64,000 bases of DNA from JAIQET01 sp035542575 (GTDB lineage: Bacteria > Acidobacteriota > Terriglobia > Terriglobales > Acidobacteriaceae), in contig DATKLE010000139.1 in NCBI GenBank assembly GCA_035542575.1, positions 1 through 64,000 of the forward strand, read 5' to 3'. The position numbers were made by a program, and so were the translations under genes. Of the stretch, positions 15,445 to 24,357 are shown piece after piece (position 1 is the stretch's first letter; each line of letters opens with the position of its first letter). The notes below the pieces were generated by a model that was not told the origin of the DNA, did not search any database, and worked only from the letters and a program-made list of their open reading frames with translations.

Positions 15445-18400
15445 TTGCTCAAACTGAAAAAGCTTCACGTTCTCGGCTTCAAGTCGTTCTGCGACCGCAC
15501 CGAGCTCAAGTTTCACGGAGACGGCATTGCGGCCATCATCGGTCCCAATGGCTGCGGCAAGTCTAATATCGCGGATGCCATCTCTTGGGTGCTGGGCGAG
15601 CAGTCGGCCAAGACCCTGCGCGGCTCGCGCATGGAGGACGTCATCTTTGCCGGCACCCGCGATCGCAAGCCGACCGGCATGGCCGAGGTGTCGCTCACGC
15701 TGATTGACCCCGAGGTCTACGACGGCGCCGACGCCAACAATCCTACCGAAATTGACATCCAGGACGACATGCCGGATACGGCCGACGATTGGGACGAGGC
15801 CGAGGTCCGGGCGCGGGCGGCTGAGGAGACGGATCGGTGCACAGAGGAAGCTCAACCCGGCAAAGCCGAGGACTTGGAAGACGAGCCGTTGTTTGCGCTG
15901 CCGCCCGCTACCCGCGTGAAAGTGGTCTCGATTGCTTCGGCGCCCCTGGCCGCAGGTCAAGTTGTCCTGAAAATTCGCCGCCGCAAGTTCCAGCAACAAT
16001 TCCACGCTGGGGAGATTGTCGTCACCCGCAGGCTCTTCCGCACCGGGGACAGCGAGTACCTGCTCAACGGCAAGCTCTGCCGCTTGCGCGACATTCAGGA
16101 ACTGTTCATGGGTACCGGCCTGGGGCCGGAGTCCTATGCCCTCATCGAGCAGGGCCGTATCGGGCAAATCCTGAGCAGCCGGCCGACTGATCGCCGCGCC
16201 ATCATTGAAGAGGCCGCCGGTATCACCAAGTTCAAAACCAAGAAGCGTCTCGCCGAAGCCCGCCTGGAAGATGCCAAGCAGAACCTGGCGCGGGTGAACG
16301 ACATCTTCGACGAAGTGACGCGACAGATGAACTCGCTCAAGCGCCAGGCCTCCAAGGCCGAGCGTTATGCCCGCTTGCGCGAGGAGATGCGGGCCAAGCT
16401 GCGCCTAGTGCTGGCCAGCAAGTTCGCCCAGTTGGAGCAGGAAAGCGCAGAATTGGACGCCCGGCTCAATTCTCTCTCGGAGGACATGCGGCAGCAGGCC
16501 GAGACTGTTCAACAGCTCGAAGCCGAGCAGGGCGAGCGCACACAGCGTGGCTATGCCATCGAAACCGAGATCCGGGAGAACCGGGAGCGCCTGAATCAGA
16601 TCAAGCTGGAGAGCGATCGCGCCCAAGCCCGGCGCCGGCACAACGACGAACGCTGCGCCGAGTTGCTCGCGCGCTCGGCCTCATTGGACGCTGAACTGGT
16701 CCAGGCCCGCAGCCGCCTGAGCGCGCTCGAAAGCGAGCGCGACGCCAACCGCCAAGTGCTCGATTCGGCGGCAGCCGATGTGGCGGCGGCGCGCCAGGAA
16801 ATGGAACATTGCCGGGAAGAAGCGACCGCTGCTGCGAACGCGCTGGCCGCGATGGAACAGCAGCAGGAGGCTTCGCGGCTCGCAATTCTGGAAGCGGTGG
16901 CGGCAGCGTCCGACCTGCGCAACCAACTCACGCAAGCCGAGGAACGCCTCGCCGGAGTGGATCGTGAATCCCAGCGCCTGCAGGCGGAACTCGCCGCTGC
17001 CCGCTCCCAGGCGGACGCATTTGGCAGCCGGCGCGGACAACTGGTGCTGGAATTTGAGACGGTCTCGCAGCGGGTCGCGAACCTGGCACAGGAGATCGTT
17101 CAAGTCCGTCAGTCGCTGGCGTCCAAGCGGCAGGAGGAGAACGAGGCCAAAACGCATCTCGACAGTCTGCGGGCAGAATATGCCTCCGCCATCGGCAAGA
17201 AGGGTTCGCTGGAGGCAGTCATCGCCGAGCACGGGTATTCCACCGAGTCCGTGCGCCGCTTGTTCCAGTCCGGAGCCATGCAGGGCGGCCTTGCTCCCGC
17301 GGGCGTGCTGGCGGATTTTCTTGAGGTCGAGCCGCGGTTCGAATCCGTGGTGGAAGACTTTCTGCGCGACGAGCTGAACTACGTCGTGGTCAAGTCATGG
17401 GATGCGGCGGACGAAGGTCTGCGCCTCCTGCGCAGCGACGTGGACGGCCGCGCTACCTTCCTGGTGCATCCCGAGGACGCGCAGGCCAAGTTCTCTTTCT
17501 CGGTGGACGAGGCTGCGGCAGCCGAGCCTCTGCACCACTCCATCCTTCCCCTCAAGAACAGCATTCGCGTGCTGAATGGCTTCGGCAAGTCGCTGGAAGT
17601 GATCCTGCCCAAGCTGCGCGACGGATACATCGTGCCCGATCCGGCCTTTGCCCGCGCCCTGGCGCTGGAAAATCCGCATGCCTTCTTCCTCTCGCAAACC
17701 GGCGAATGTTTTCACAATGTGACCGTCACCGGCGGCCGGCAGCGTGAGGAAGGCCCGCTCTCCATGAAGCGCGAGTTGCGTGACGTGCTGCGCGTGCTAT
17801 CAGAACTGGAAGTGGCGCTGCGCCATGAAGAAATGCGGGTGCTCACCCTGGGACGTGAAATCAAGGAACTCACTTCCCTACTGGACCGCATGGAGGACGA
17901 AAAGCGGGAAGCCGACAAGCAAAGCCTGACCTCCAGCCACCACCTGCAACAGCTCGAGTCTGAGATGACGCGCGCGGAAGAGCGGATGAACACGTGTCAG
18001 GAGGAACTGCGGCGGCTGACCGCCGATCGCGCGGAGCAGCAGGAAGCCATCGCCCAGCGAAAGCAGCGCATGACCGCGGCCGAACAGAGGCGCAGCGAAC
18101 TGGAGCTCCAGGCCGCAGGCGCTCAGCAACAATTGGCGGGGCTGCGGGAGCGCCGCGACCAGGCCGCGCAGAAGACCTCGGAGCAGGTGGCCTGCCTGGC
18201 CACACTGGAGGAGCGTCACCGCGCCGCCGCGGTGGCCTTGGAACGGATCGATACTCTGGTCAGCGAGATGCGCGAACGGGCTGACTCCATCCAGTCGCAG
18301 ATTGAGTCCTCCGCTGCGGAGAAACTGCAGCGCGAGCAGGACAACCAGCAGATCGCCACCCAGTTGCTGGACTTTGAATCCGAGCGCAATGCCACCGAGG

Positions 18401-19302
18401 CCCGGGACGGCCTGTTGCAGTTCGAGTCCGAGCAGGTGCGCGCCCGACTGACAGAAATTGACGACGCCTTGCGCAGCGCGCGGCTGCTGCTCGATCAGGC
18501 CCGTGACCGCCGCGGCGAGATTTCCGCTGCTGCCGCCAAACTCCAGTCGGATGCGCAGTACATGGCTGAAACCTGCCTGAATGAACTGGGTGTACAGCGC
18601 GACGAACTGCTCGCCGACTGCACCACTTCGCTGGCCACCGGCGAGCAATTAGCGCTCGAAGACCAGCTCTATCGCGAAATGCGCACCCGCCTCGACGCCA
18701 TGGGCCCGGTCAACATGATGGCCCTGGAAGAGTACAAGGAAACCGCCGAGCGTCATGCCTTTCTCGACACTCAGCGCAAAGACCTGTTGGAGTCCATCGA
18801 GAACACGCAGAACACTATCAAAGAGATTGACACTTTCTCGCGGCAGAAGTTTCAGGAGGCCTTCGCCCGCATCAACGAGAACTTCCAGGCCACCTTCAAG
18901 AAGCTTTTCGGCGGCGGCAATGCCTTTATGCGCCTCACCGACGAGGAGAACAGCGCCGAGAGCGGCATTGACGTGGTGGCCTCGCCTCCGGGCAAGAAAC
19001 AGCAGAACGAGCTCCTGCTCTCCGGTGGCGAGAAGGCCCTCACCGCGCTGGCGCTGCTGGTGGGCATCTTCCAGTATCAGCCCAGTCCCTTCTGCATTCT
19101 CGACGAAGTGGATGCCCCGCTCGACGAAGCCAACATCGGGCGCTTCACCGAACTGGTCAAGGAGATGAGCGTGCAGACCCAGTTCGTGCTCATCACCCAC
19201 AGCAAGAAGACTATGAGCATCGCGCCCGTACTCTACGGAGTCACCATGCAGGAGCCGGGAGTTTCCAAGCTGGTGTCGGTGCGTTTCGGGGCAACAGCCT
19301 AA
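15445..19302 (+). CDS. smc: Chromosome segregation ATPase SMC
   Basis: A 1285-residue SMC protein started by TTG 15445, seven bases after AAGGAG. Head motifs: Walker A GPNGCGKSN (33-41), signature LLSGGEKAL (1191-1199) and Walker B CILDEVD (1217-1223). Long coiled coils (about 240-590 and 760-1120) flank the hinge (about 600-740). SMC homodimers with ScpA/ScpB compact and segregate chromosomes; scpA and scpB are not in the window. Unusual is an acidic segment of roughly 80 residues at about 91-187, inserted in the N-terminal head between AEVSLTLIDPE and IVVTRRLFRTG, where typical SMC has a short loop. Confidence 0.97.
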   Translation: MLKLKKLHVLGFKSFCDRTELKFHGDGIAAIIGPNGCGKSNIADAISWVLGEQSAKTLRGSRMEDVIFAGTRDRKPTGMAEVSLTLIDPEVYDGADANNPTEIDIQDDMPDTADDWDEAEVRARAAEETDRCTEEAQPGKAEDLEDEPLFALPPATRVKVVSIASAPLAAGQVVLKIRRRKFQQQFHAGEIVVTRRLFRTGDSEYLLNGKLCRLRDIQELFMGTGLGPESYALIEQGRIGQILSSRPTDRRAIIEEAAGITKFKTKKRLAEARLEDAKQNLARVNDIFDEVTRQMNSLKRQASKAERYARLREEMRAKLRLVLASKFAQLEQESAELDARLNSLSEDMRQQAETVQQLEAEQGERTQRGYAIETEIRENRERLNQIKLESDRAQARRRHNDERCAELLARSASLDAELVQARSRLSALESERDANRQVLDSAAADVAAARQEMEHCREEATAAANALAAMEQQQEASRLAILEAVAAASDLRNQLTQAEERLAGVDRESQRLQAELAAARSQADAFGSRRGQLVLEFETVSQRVANLAQEIVQVRQSLASKRQEENEAKTHLDSLRAEYASAIGKKGSLEAVIAEHGYSTESVRRLFQSGAMQGGLAPAGVLADFLEVEPRFESVVEDFLRDELNYVVVKSWDAADEGLRLLRSDVDGRATFLVHPEDAQAKFSFSVDEAAAAEPLHHSILPLKNSIRVLNGFGKSLEVILPKLRDGYIVPDPAFARALALENPHAFFLSQTGECFHNVTVTGGRQREEGPLSMKRELRDVLRVLSELEVALRHEEMRVLTLGREIKELTSLLDRMEDEKREADKQSLTSSHHLQQLESEMTRAEERMNTCQEELRRLTADRAEQQEAIAQRKQRMTAAEQRRSELELQAAGAQQQLAGLRERRDQAAQKTSEQVACLATLEERHRAAAVALERIDTLVSEMRERADSIQSQIESSAAEKLQREQDNQQIATQLLDFESERNATEARDGLLQFESEQVRARLTEIDDALRSARLLLDQARDRRGEISAAAAKLQSDAQYMAETCLNELGVQRDELLADCTTSLATGEQLALEDQLYREMRTRLDAMGPVNMMALEEYKETAERHAFLDTQRKDLLESIENTQNTIKEIDTFSRQKFQEAFARINENFQATFKKLFGGGNAFMRLTDEENSAESGIDVVASPPGKKQQNELLLSGGEKALTALALLVGIFQYQPSPFCILDEVDAPLDEANIGRFTELVKEMSVQTQFVLITHSKKTMSIAPVLYGVTMQEPGVSKLVSVRFGATA

Positions 19303-19309
19303 CACCCGA

Positions 19310-19365
19310 CCTCAGACCTCCGACGGCGGCTCTCCGGTTTCCCTATCCAGGTCCGAGGTCTGAGG
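19310..19365. repeat. 11-base inverted repeat after smc
   Basis: CCTCAGACCTC (19310-19320) and GAGGTCTGAGG (19355-19365) are perfect inverted copies around a 34-base spacer. There is no T-run, so it is not a standard terminator. The same word in direct form occurs before ribBA (CTGAGACCTGAGACCTG near 2938). Confidence 0.6.
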
Positions 19366-19413
19366 TTGGACCTCCGCCTCTCAAGTTCTTTTCCTCCCCG
19401 CCGATACCAAGGC

Positions 19414-21447
19414 ATGAGGTATCGGGGTCGTCGCCATTTTCGGCCGCTGGGGTGTGTCCTGGCCCTTCTCGTGTGCCTGTTCTGCTCCCTGGCTGGCGCG
19501 CAAAGCTCGGCCGACCAAGACGTTCTGTCGCTGAGCATCGAAGAACTGACTCAGGTCAAGGTTTACACCGCGTCCCGGCACTTGCAGGACGCCCGGGAAC
19601 CTCCTTCAGCGGTAAGTGTGATCACGGCGGAGGAAATTGCGCGTTACGGCTGGCGCACTCTGGCCGATGTTCTGCGCAGCCTGCGCGGTTTCTATACCGC
19701 CTACGATCGCGACTACGTCTATCTCGGCGTCCGGGGATTCCTGCGCCCGGGCGACTATAACTCCCGCATCCTGCTGCTGATCAACGGCCACCGCCTGAAC
19801 GACAACGTCTACGACAGCGCGCAGATCGGGACCGAATTCCCTTTGGACCTTGACCTGATTGACCACATTGAGATTGTTCGCGGCCCCAGTTCTTCCCTGT
19901 TCGGCACCAATGCCGTATTCGGGGTGATTAACGTCATCACTCGTCAGCCTGCTGACAGCTTTATCGAAGCTTCGGGAGAAAGTTCCTCATTCTTCGGCCG
20001 AACTGGACGGCTGACCGCCGGCGTTCAGAAGGGCCTTCTGTCCGCGCTTATGTCCGGCAGCTGGTATCGCAGCGCTGGGCAGCAGCGCCTCTTCTACCCT
20101 GAGTTTGCGGCCCCGCAGACGAACTGGGGGTGGGCGGAAAATGTGGACGGAGACCGCTACGGCGATATCTTCGCCGATGTGCACGATGGAAACCTGCGTA
20201 TACAGGGCTTGTTTTCCAGGCGAACCAAGATTATACCCACGGCCTCGTATGGGACGGTTTTCAACGATCCCTTGAACTACACGGTAGACACTCGCGGCTA
20301 TGTCGATGTGAGTTACCGTCACAACCTTTCCGCCCATACTGAACTCGACCTACGAACCTACTACGATGCATACGACTCCGTGGGCGCGGGTGTGCTGGGC
20401 GGACCGGACCCGGCCACTGAGTTCCGGGCTTTTAGCAATGCCAGCGTGGACTGGGTGGGGGTCGAGGCCAACTTGGGACGGCAAGTCGGCCGGCACCGAA
20501 TCACCCTGGGTACCGACTATGAATACAGCCTTGATCTGAATCAGAAAAATTACGCGGCCGGGCTACCCCCAGTCATGGAAACTCAGCACTCGCCCTGGCT
20601 GGCCGCCGTCTACGGCGAGGCCGAGTTGAGTCTTGCGCCCAAGGTGACCCTTCGCGCCGGCGCACGCTTTGACTATTTTGACAGTTTCGGCGGCGCCTTC
20701 AGCCCGCGCATCGCACTCATTTACTCGCCGAACTCGCGCACTGCGTTGAAATATATCTTCAGCCGCGCTTTTCGCGCGCCCAACGCGTACGAAAGCTATT
20801 ACGCCGACACGATTGTCGTAGAAGCACCGAGCCTGCATCTGAAGCCAGAGGACATTCAATCCCACGAGGTGGTCTTCGAGCACAGCCTTACCCCGTGGCT
20901 GGCCATCACCGCCGACGGGTTCTACAACGACCTCGACAACCTGATTGATGAAGTGCCCGACCCAGCCACGGGTTTGAACCACTTCGTGAACGGCGGAGAG
21001 AACGAAGGCCGTGGGGTCGAGTTTGAGCTGGATGCCAAGCGCGCTTCAGGACTTGCGGGCCGCGCCAGCTACACCCTCGCCGATGCCAAGGACATCATTC
21101 AGGACGAGCGGGTGGCGAATTCTCCGCTGCACAAGGCCAAGCTCAATGCCACGATTCCGCTGGCACGGCGGGCCTTTGCCGGATTGGAAATGCAATATAT
21201 CAGCGCCCAGCAGAGCTACCAGGATACGCGGGTTCCGCCCACCTTCCTGACCAACCTCACGCTGTCCACCCGGCCGTTGTGGGGAGGGTGGGAATTCTCC
21301 GCCAGCGGTTACAACCTGTTTGACCGCCGCTGGTTCAGCCCGGCAGGCGCGGAGCACCGCCAGGCAGAAATCCTGCAGGACGGCCGGACCTGGCGGTTCA
21401 AGATCTCTTATCGGCTACATCTTCACCGGGAACGGAGCAAGCCGTGA
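19414..21447 (+). CDS. TonB-dependent outer-membrane receptor
   Basis: A 677-residue receptor from ATG 19414, which gives a proper signal peptide ending near LAGAQS; a TTG 48 bases upstream would add a non-signal extension. After a short LSIEELTQVKV segment comes the plug domain (PSAVSVITAEEI, IEIVRGPSSSLFGTNAVFGVINVIT), then a 22-strand-type barrel ending in an aromatic-rich strand. The plug resembles BtuB/CirA/FepA relatives, but the ligand cannot be read. It leads an apparent three-gene operon with a YfiR-like protein and a membrane GGDEF-EAL protein, which suggests it reports or feeds a signal rather than acting only as an importer. Confidence 0.9.
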   Translation: MRYRGRRHFRPLGCVLALLVCLFCSLAGAQSSADQDVLSLSIEELTQVKVYTASRHLQDAREPPSAVSVITAEEIARYGWRTLADVLRSLRGFYTAYDRDYVYLGVRGFLRPGDYNSRILLLINGHRLNDNVYDSAQIGTEFPLDLDLIDHIEIVRGPSSSLFGTNAVFGVINVITRQPADSFIEASGESSSFFGRTGRLTAGVQKGLLSALMSGSWYRSAGQQRLFYPEFAAPQTNWGWAENVDGDRYGDIFADVHDGNLRIQGLFSRRTKIIPTASYGTVFNDPLNYTVDTRGYVDVSYRHNLSAHTELDLRTYYDAYDSVGAGVLGGPDPATEFRAFSNASVDWVGVEANLGRQVGRHRITLGTDYEYSLDLNQKNYAAGLPPVMETQHSPWLAAVYGEAELSLAPKVTLRAGARFDYFDSFGGAFSPRIALIYSPNSRTALKYIFSRAFRAPNAYESYYADTIVVEAPSLHLKPEDIQSHEVVFEHSLTPWLAITADGFYNDLDNLIDEVPDPATGLNHFVNGGENEGRGVEFELDAKRASGLAGRASYTLADAKDIIQDERVANSPLHKAKLNATIPLARRAFAGLEMQYISAQQSYQDTRVPPTFLTNLTLSTRPLWGGWEFSASGYNLFDRRWFSPAGAEHRQAEILQDGRTWRFKISYRLHLHRERSKP

Positions 21448-21581
21448 GCGGCCCAGCTGGCCCATGGACCCGGCTTGGCAGCAGGCGCGTCGTGTTTTGG
21501 CTTCCCGCGCTGCGAAGGGGACCCCTGTGAGATCGCTCACATTCGCCTCCCTGGGTCTGTGTTCTCTGCCTGGCGCTGCTG

Positions 21582-22073
21582 TTGGCGACGCCCGCTCCTG
21601 CCCAGATGCACGACGAGCGCGCAGTGAAGGTTGCGTTCGTGTTCAACCTCACCAAGTATGTCGAGTGGCCACAGGTAACCCACGAAGTGGTCATCGGCTT
21701 CGTCGGCGACTCACCCATGGGCGAGACCTTGGAGAAGATGCTGGCGGGCAAGACCAGCGATTCCCGGCCGATTCACGTGCTGCTGTCCCCCTCCGACGAG
21801 CAACTTGCTCAATGCAACGTCTTTTACATCGCGGATGCATCGCCGAAGAAGATCCATGCGGCGCTGGACAAGGTGCGAAACAAGAACATCCTCACGGTGG
21901 GTGACTCGGATGTCTTCGCGCGGGAGGGCGGGATGGTCGGCCTGGTCACGGTGGGGCAGCAGATACAGATACAAGTCAACCTGCGGGCCGCGCAGGACTC
22001 ACAAATCAAGCTCAGCTCCCGCCTTCTGAATCTGTCCACTCTGGTGCAGACCGCACCCGCAGCGAGGAACTGA
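21582..22073 (+). CDS. YfiR-family periplasmic protein (5' end apparently frame-shifted)
   Basis: The body (AQMHDERAVKVAFVFNLTKYVEW onward, about 155 residues) is a clear YfiR-family protein, whose known member binds and represses the diguanylate cyclase YfiN in the periplasm. The only in-frame start is TTG 21582, inside the signal peptide. The natural start looks like GTG 21527 (AAGGGG upstream, MRSLTFASLGL), which is in another frame. Dropping one base near 21557 would join the two into a perfect signal peptide ending TPAPAQ. One extra base, real or an error, is therefore likely. The stop is one base before the GGDEF-EAL gene. Confidence 0.82.
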   Translation: MATPAPAQMHDERAVKVAFVFNLTKYVEWPQVTHEVVIGFVGDSPMGETLEKMLAGKTSDSRPIHVLLSPSDEQLAQCNVFYIADASPKKIHAALDKVRNKNILTVGDSDVFAREGGMVGLVTVGQQIQIQVNLRAAQDSQIKLSSRLLNLSTLVQTAPAARN

Positions 22074-22074
22074 C

Positions 22075-24141
22075 ATGCGACTACTCCGCGGCCGCAGCTT
22101 CGCTCACAAGATGACACTGATGGCGCTCCTGGCCAGCGGCATCGCGGCCGGCACGCTGATGATGGCGTTCCTGGTTCTTGACAGCATCAGCTCCCGCGCC
22201 CTGCTGCAAAGCCGCCTCTCCACCTTGGCCGATGTGGTCGGGCAGAACTCGACGGCGGCGTTGAACTTCAATGACCCTGCTGCTGCCGTCGGGGTCCTCG
22301 AAGCTCTGCGAGCGGAGCCACCCATCGTCTCGGCCTGTCTGTACGACTTGTCTGGACAACTGTTTGCCCAATACGAGCGGCAGGCCAACCGGGAACCCTG
22401 TCCAGCCAGACTGGCCCAGGTTCCGGCGCTTGACGACCAGCCGTCCGGCACGATCCGCCCGGTCTTGCGCCATGGTGAGATGGTGGGGACGCTCTTGCTG
22501 AAATCCGATCTGCGGGAATTGAAGCAAAGATGGGAACGCATGCTCGCGGTCGCCGGCGGTTTGCTGATGCTGGCCCTGGTGGTCGGGGGAATCTCGGCTT
22601 CTTTACTGCAGCGCCGGATTTCGCGGCCTGTCTCCGAGCTTGCCAGGGCCATGCATAACGTCACCGTGGAGCAGAACTTTGATGCCCGAGTCGAGGTCGT
22701 GGGGAGCGACGATATCGCGCGCCTGGGAACCAGCTTCAACACCATGCTGGCCGAACTCGAGCGCCGCGACACCGGGAAGAGACATGCAGAAGCGAAGCTG
22801 CAGTTCCAGGCCCTGAATGACGCGCTCACCGGTTTGCCCAATCGCCGGCTCTTTGCCGACCGTCTTTCCCAGACCCTGGCCCTGGCCGGCCGCGAAGGCC
22901 GCACCGTAGCGTTGTTGTACATCGATCTGGACGGCTTCAAGCTGGTCAACGACAGTCTTGGCCACGCCATTGGCGATCTCCTGCTGGTCGAGGTCGCGGA
23001 ACGTTTGCGGACCCGGGTGCGCCAGTCCGATACCCTGGCGCGTCTCGGCGGCGATGAATTTACTGTCATTCTGACCGGCATCCATGCCAAGGAAGAGGCC
23101 TTACTGGTTGCGCGCAGCCTGCTGGATGGTCTTGCCTCCCCCTTCTCCCTGGAGAACCACCAACTCACGGTCGGGGCCAGCATCGGCATCAGCATCTTCC
23201 CCGAAAACGCTCAAAATGCCGCCGACCTGATGCAACAAGCCGACAGCGCCATGTATGCCGCCAAGCGCGATGGCAAGAATCGCGCCATGTACTTCACGCC
23301 CGAACTCGGCTCTCTGGTACGTGAGCGCTTGAATCTGGAAAATCAGCTTCGAGGCGCCGTTGCGCGGGGCGAGATCCAGGTGCACTACCAGCCCGAATTT
23401 GACGTATCCTCTCACCGCCTGATCCGATTTGAGGCCCTGGCGCGCTGGGTGCATCCCACTCTAGGAACCATCCCTCCCAGTAAATTTATTCCGGTATCGG
23501 AGGAAAGCGGGCTGATCGCCTCTCTCGGGGCTTACCTCATGGAGGTAGCCTGTGCTGAGGCGGTCAAATGGCAGGCCCTGTGCCCCCATCCCGTCCAGGT
23601 GGCGGTCAACGTTTCCACCATTCAGTTCAAACGTGACCATTTCGTCGAAGAAGTGACCAGCGTGCTGAAACACGCCGGCCTCCGGCCCGAACTCCTTCAG
23701 TTGGAACTGACCGAGTCGATCATGCTGACCGGCGTCCACAGGGCTGCCGAGACCATGCAGCGTCTCCGCCAGTTGGGCATCAGCCTGGCGATCGACGATT
23801 TCGGCACGGGGTACTCATGCCTAAGTTATTTGCCCGCATTGCCTTTTGATGCATTGAAAATCGACCGCTCTTTTGTCCGGGAGTTCGAGGTAAAGCCGGA
23901 GCATGGAGCGATGATTCACTCTCTGGTCTCCCTCGCCCACAATATGGGAATGCGGGTCATCGTCGAAGGGATCGAGACCCCGGCACAACTCGATCTCATC
24001 CGCAAGGTAGGCGGCAATGAGATCCAGGGATATCTGCTGGGAAAGCCGATCTCCGATCCGGCCTCGCTGCTCTCTGCGCTGTCCTACTATCAGAACGACC
24101 TCGACGCCTGTATTCCACGCCCGGACGATGCCGCTGGCTGA
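22075..24141 (+). CDS. Membrane diguanylate cyclase/phosphodiesterase (sensor-HAMP-GGDEF-EAL)
   Basis: A 688-residue inner-membrane protein. Transmembrane helices at about 13-35 and 156-176 bracket a CHASE8-like periplasmic domain, as in YfiN. A HAMP linker (178-230) follows, then GGDEF (325-329) with an intact RxxD inhibitory site (RQSD, 316-319), then EAL (453-455 in FEALARW) with DDFGTGYSCLSYL and EGIET. Both catalytic halves look complete, so it may make or degrade c-di-GMP. The start follows GAGG and lies one base after the YfiR stop. Regulation by the YfiR partner and, further out, the TonB receptor is inferred from order and from the YfiBNR precedent. Confidence 0.93.
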   Translation: MRLLRGRSFAHKMTLMALLASGIAAGTLMMAFLVLDSISSRALLQSRLSTLADVVGQNSTAALNFNDPAAAVGVLEALRAEPPIVSACLYDLSGQLFAQYERQANREPCPARLAQVPALDDQPSGTIRPVLRHGEMVGTLLLKSDLRELKQRWERMLAVAGGLLMLALVVGGISASLLQRRISRPVSELARAMHNVTVEQNFDARVEVVGSDDIARLGTSFNTMLAELERRDTGKRHAEAKLQFQALNDALTGLPNRRLFADRLSQTLALAGREGRTVALLYIDLDGFKLVNDSLGHAIGDLLLVEVAERLRTRVRQSDTLARLGGDEFTVILTGIHAKEEALLVARSLLDGLASPFSLENHQLTVGASIGISIFPENAQNAADLMQQADSAMYAAKRDGKNRAMYFTPELGSLVRERLNLENQLRGAVARGEIQVHYQPEFDVSSHRLIRFEALARWVHPTLGTIPPSKFIPVSEESGLIASLGAYLMEVACAEAVKWQALCPHPVQVAVNVSTIQFKRDHFVEEVTSVLKHAGLRPELLQLELTESIMLTGVHRAAETMQRLRQLGISLAIDDFGTGYSCLSYLPALPFDALKIDRSFVREFEVKPEHGAMIHSLVSLAHNMGMRVIVEGIETPAQLDLIRKVGGNEIQGYLLGKPISDPASLLSALSYYQNDLDACIPRPDDAAG

Positions 24142-24298
24142 AAAGCACGGCTCGCTTTTCCTCATCTGTCCTCAGATTTTCCACAAAACACCGCCTCGGA
24201 AGGCCTTGCCAGACAAGGGATTTCCCTTCCTCGCCTTTCTGTCAACTCTTTTTTGCCGAACAGGCTCGGTCCGCTACACACAAGTGTGACGCAAGTGG

Positions 24299-24326
24299 TT
24301 GACAAAAATTGCAGGAAGGCTAGAAT
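24299..24326 (+). promoter_or_regulatory. Sigma-70 promoter of purC
   Basis: TTGACA (24299-24304) and TAGAAT (24321-24326) are 16 bases apart. Transcription would begin near 24333, about 25 bases before the purC ATG. No PurR-like box or riboswitch fits in so short a leader. Confidence 0.8.
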
Positions 24327-24357
24327 ACGCGACGTTTCCTGCCTGTAAAATTTCATC

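Noticed and set aside
19303..19413. Possible cobalamin riboswitch before the TonB-dependent receptor
   Set aside because: Only an 11-base inverted repeat is present in 110 bases; no B12-box, so BtuB-type assignment is not supported.
19366..19413. Longer start (TTG 19366) for the TonB-dependent receptor
   Set aside because: It would put 16 hydrophilic residues before a good signal peptide and overlaps the inverted repeat. ATG 19414 fits better.
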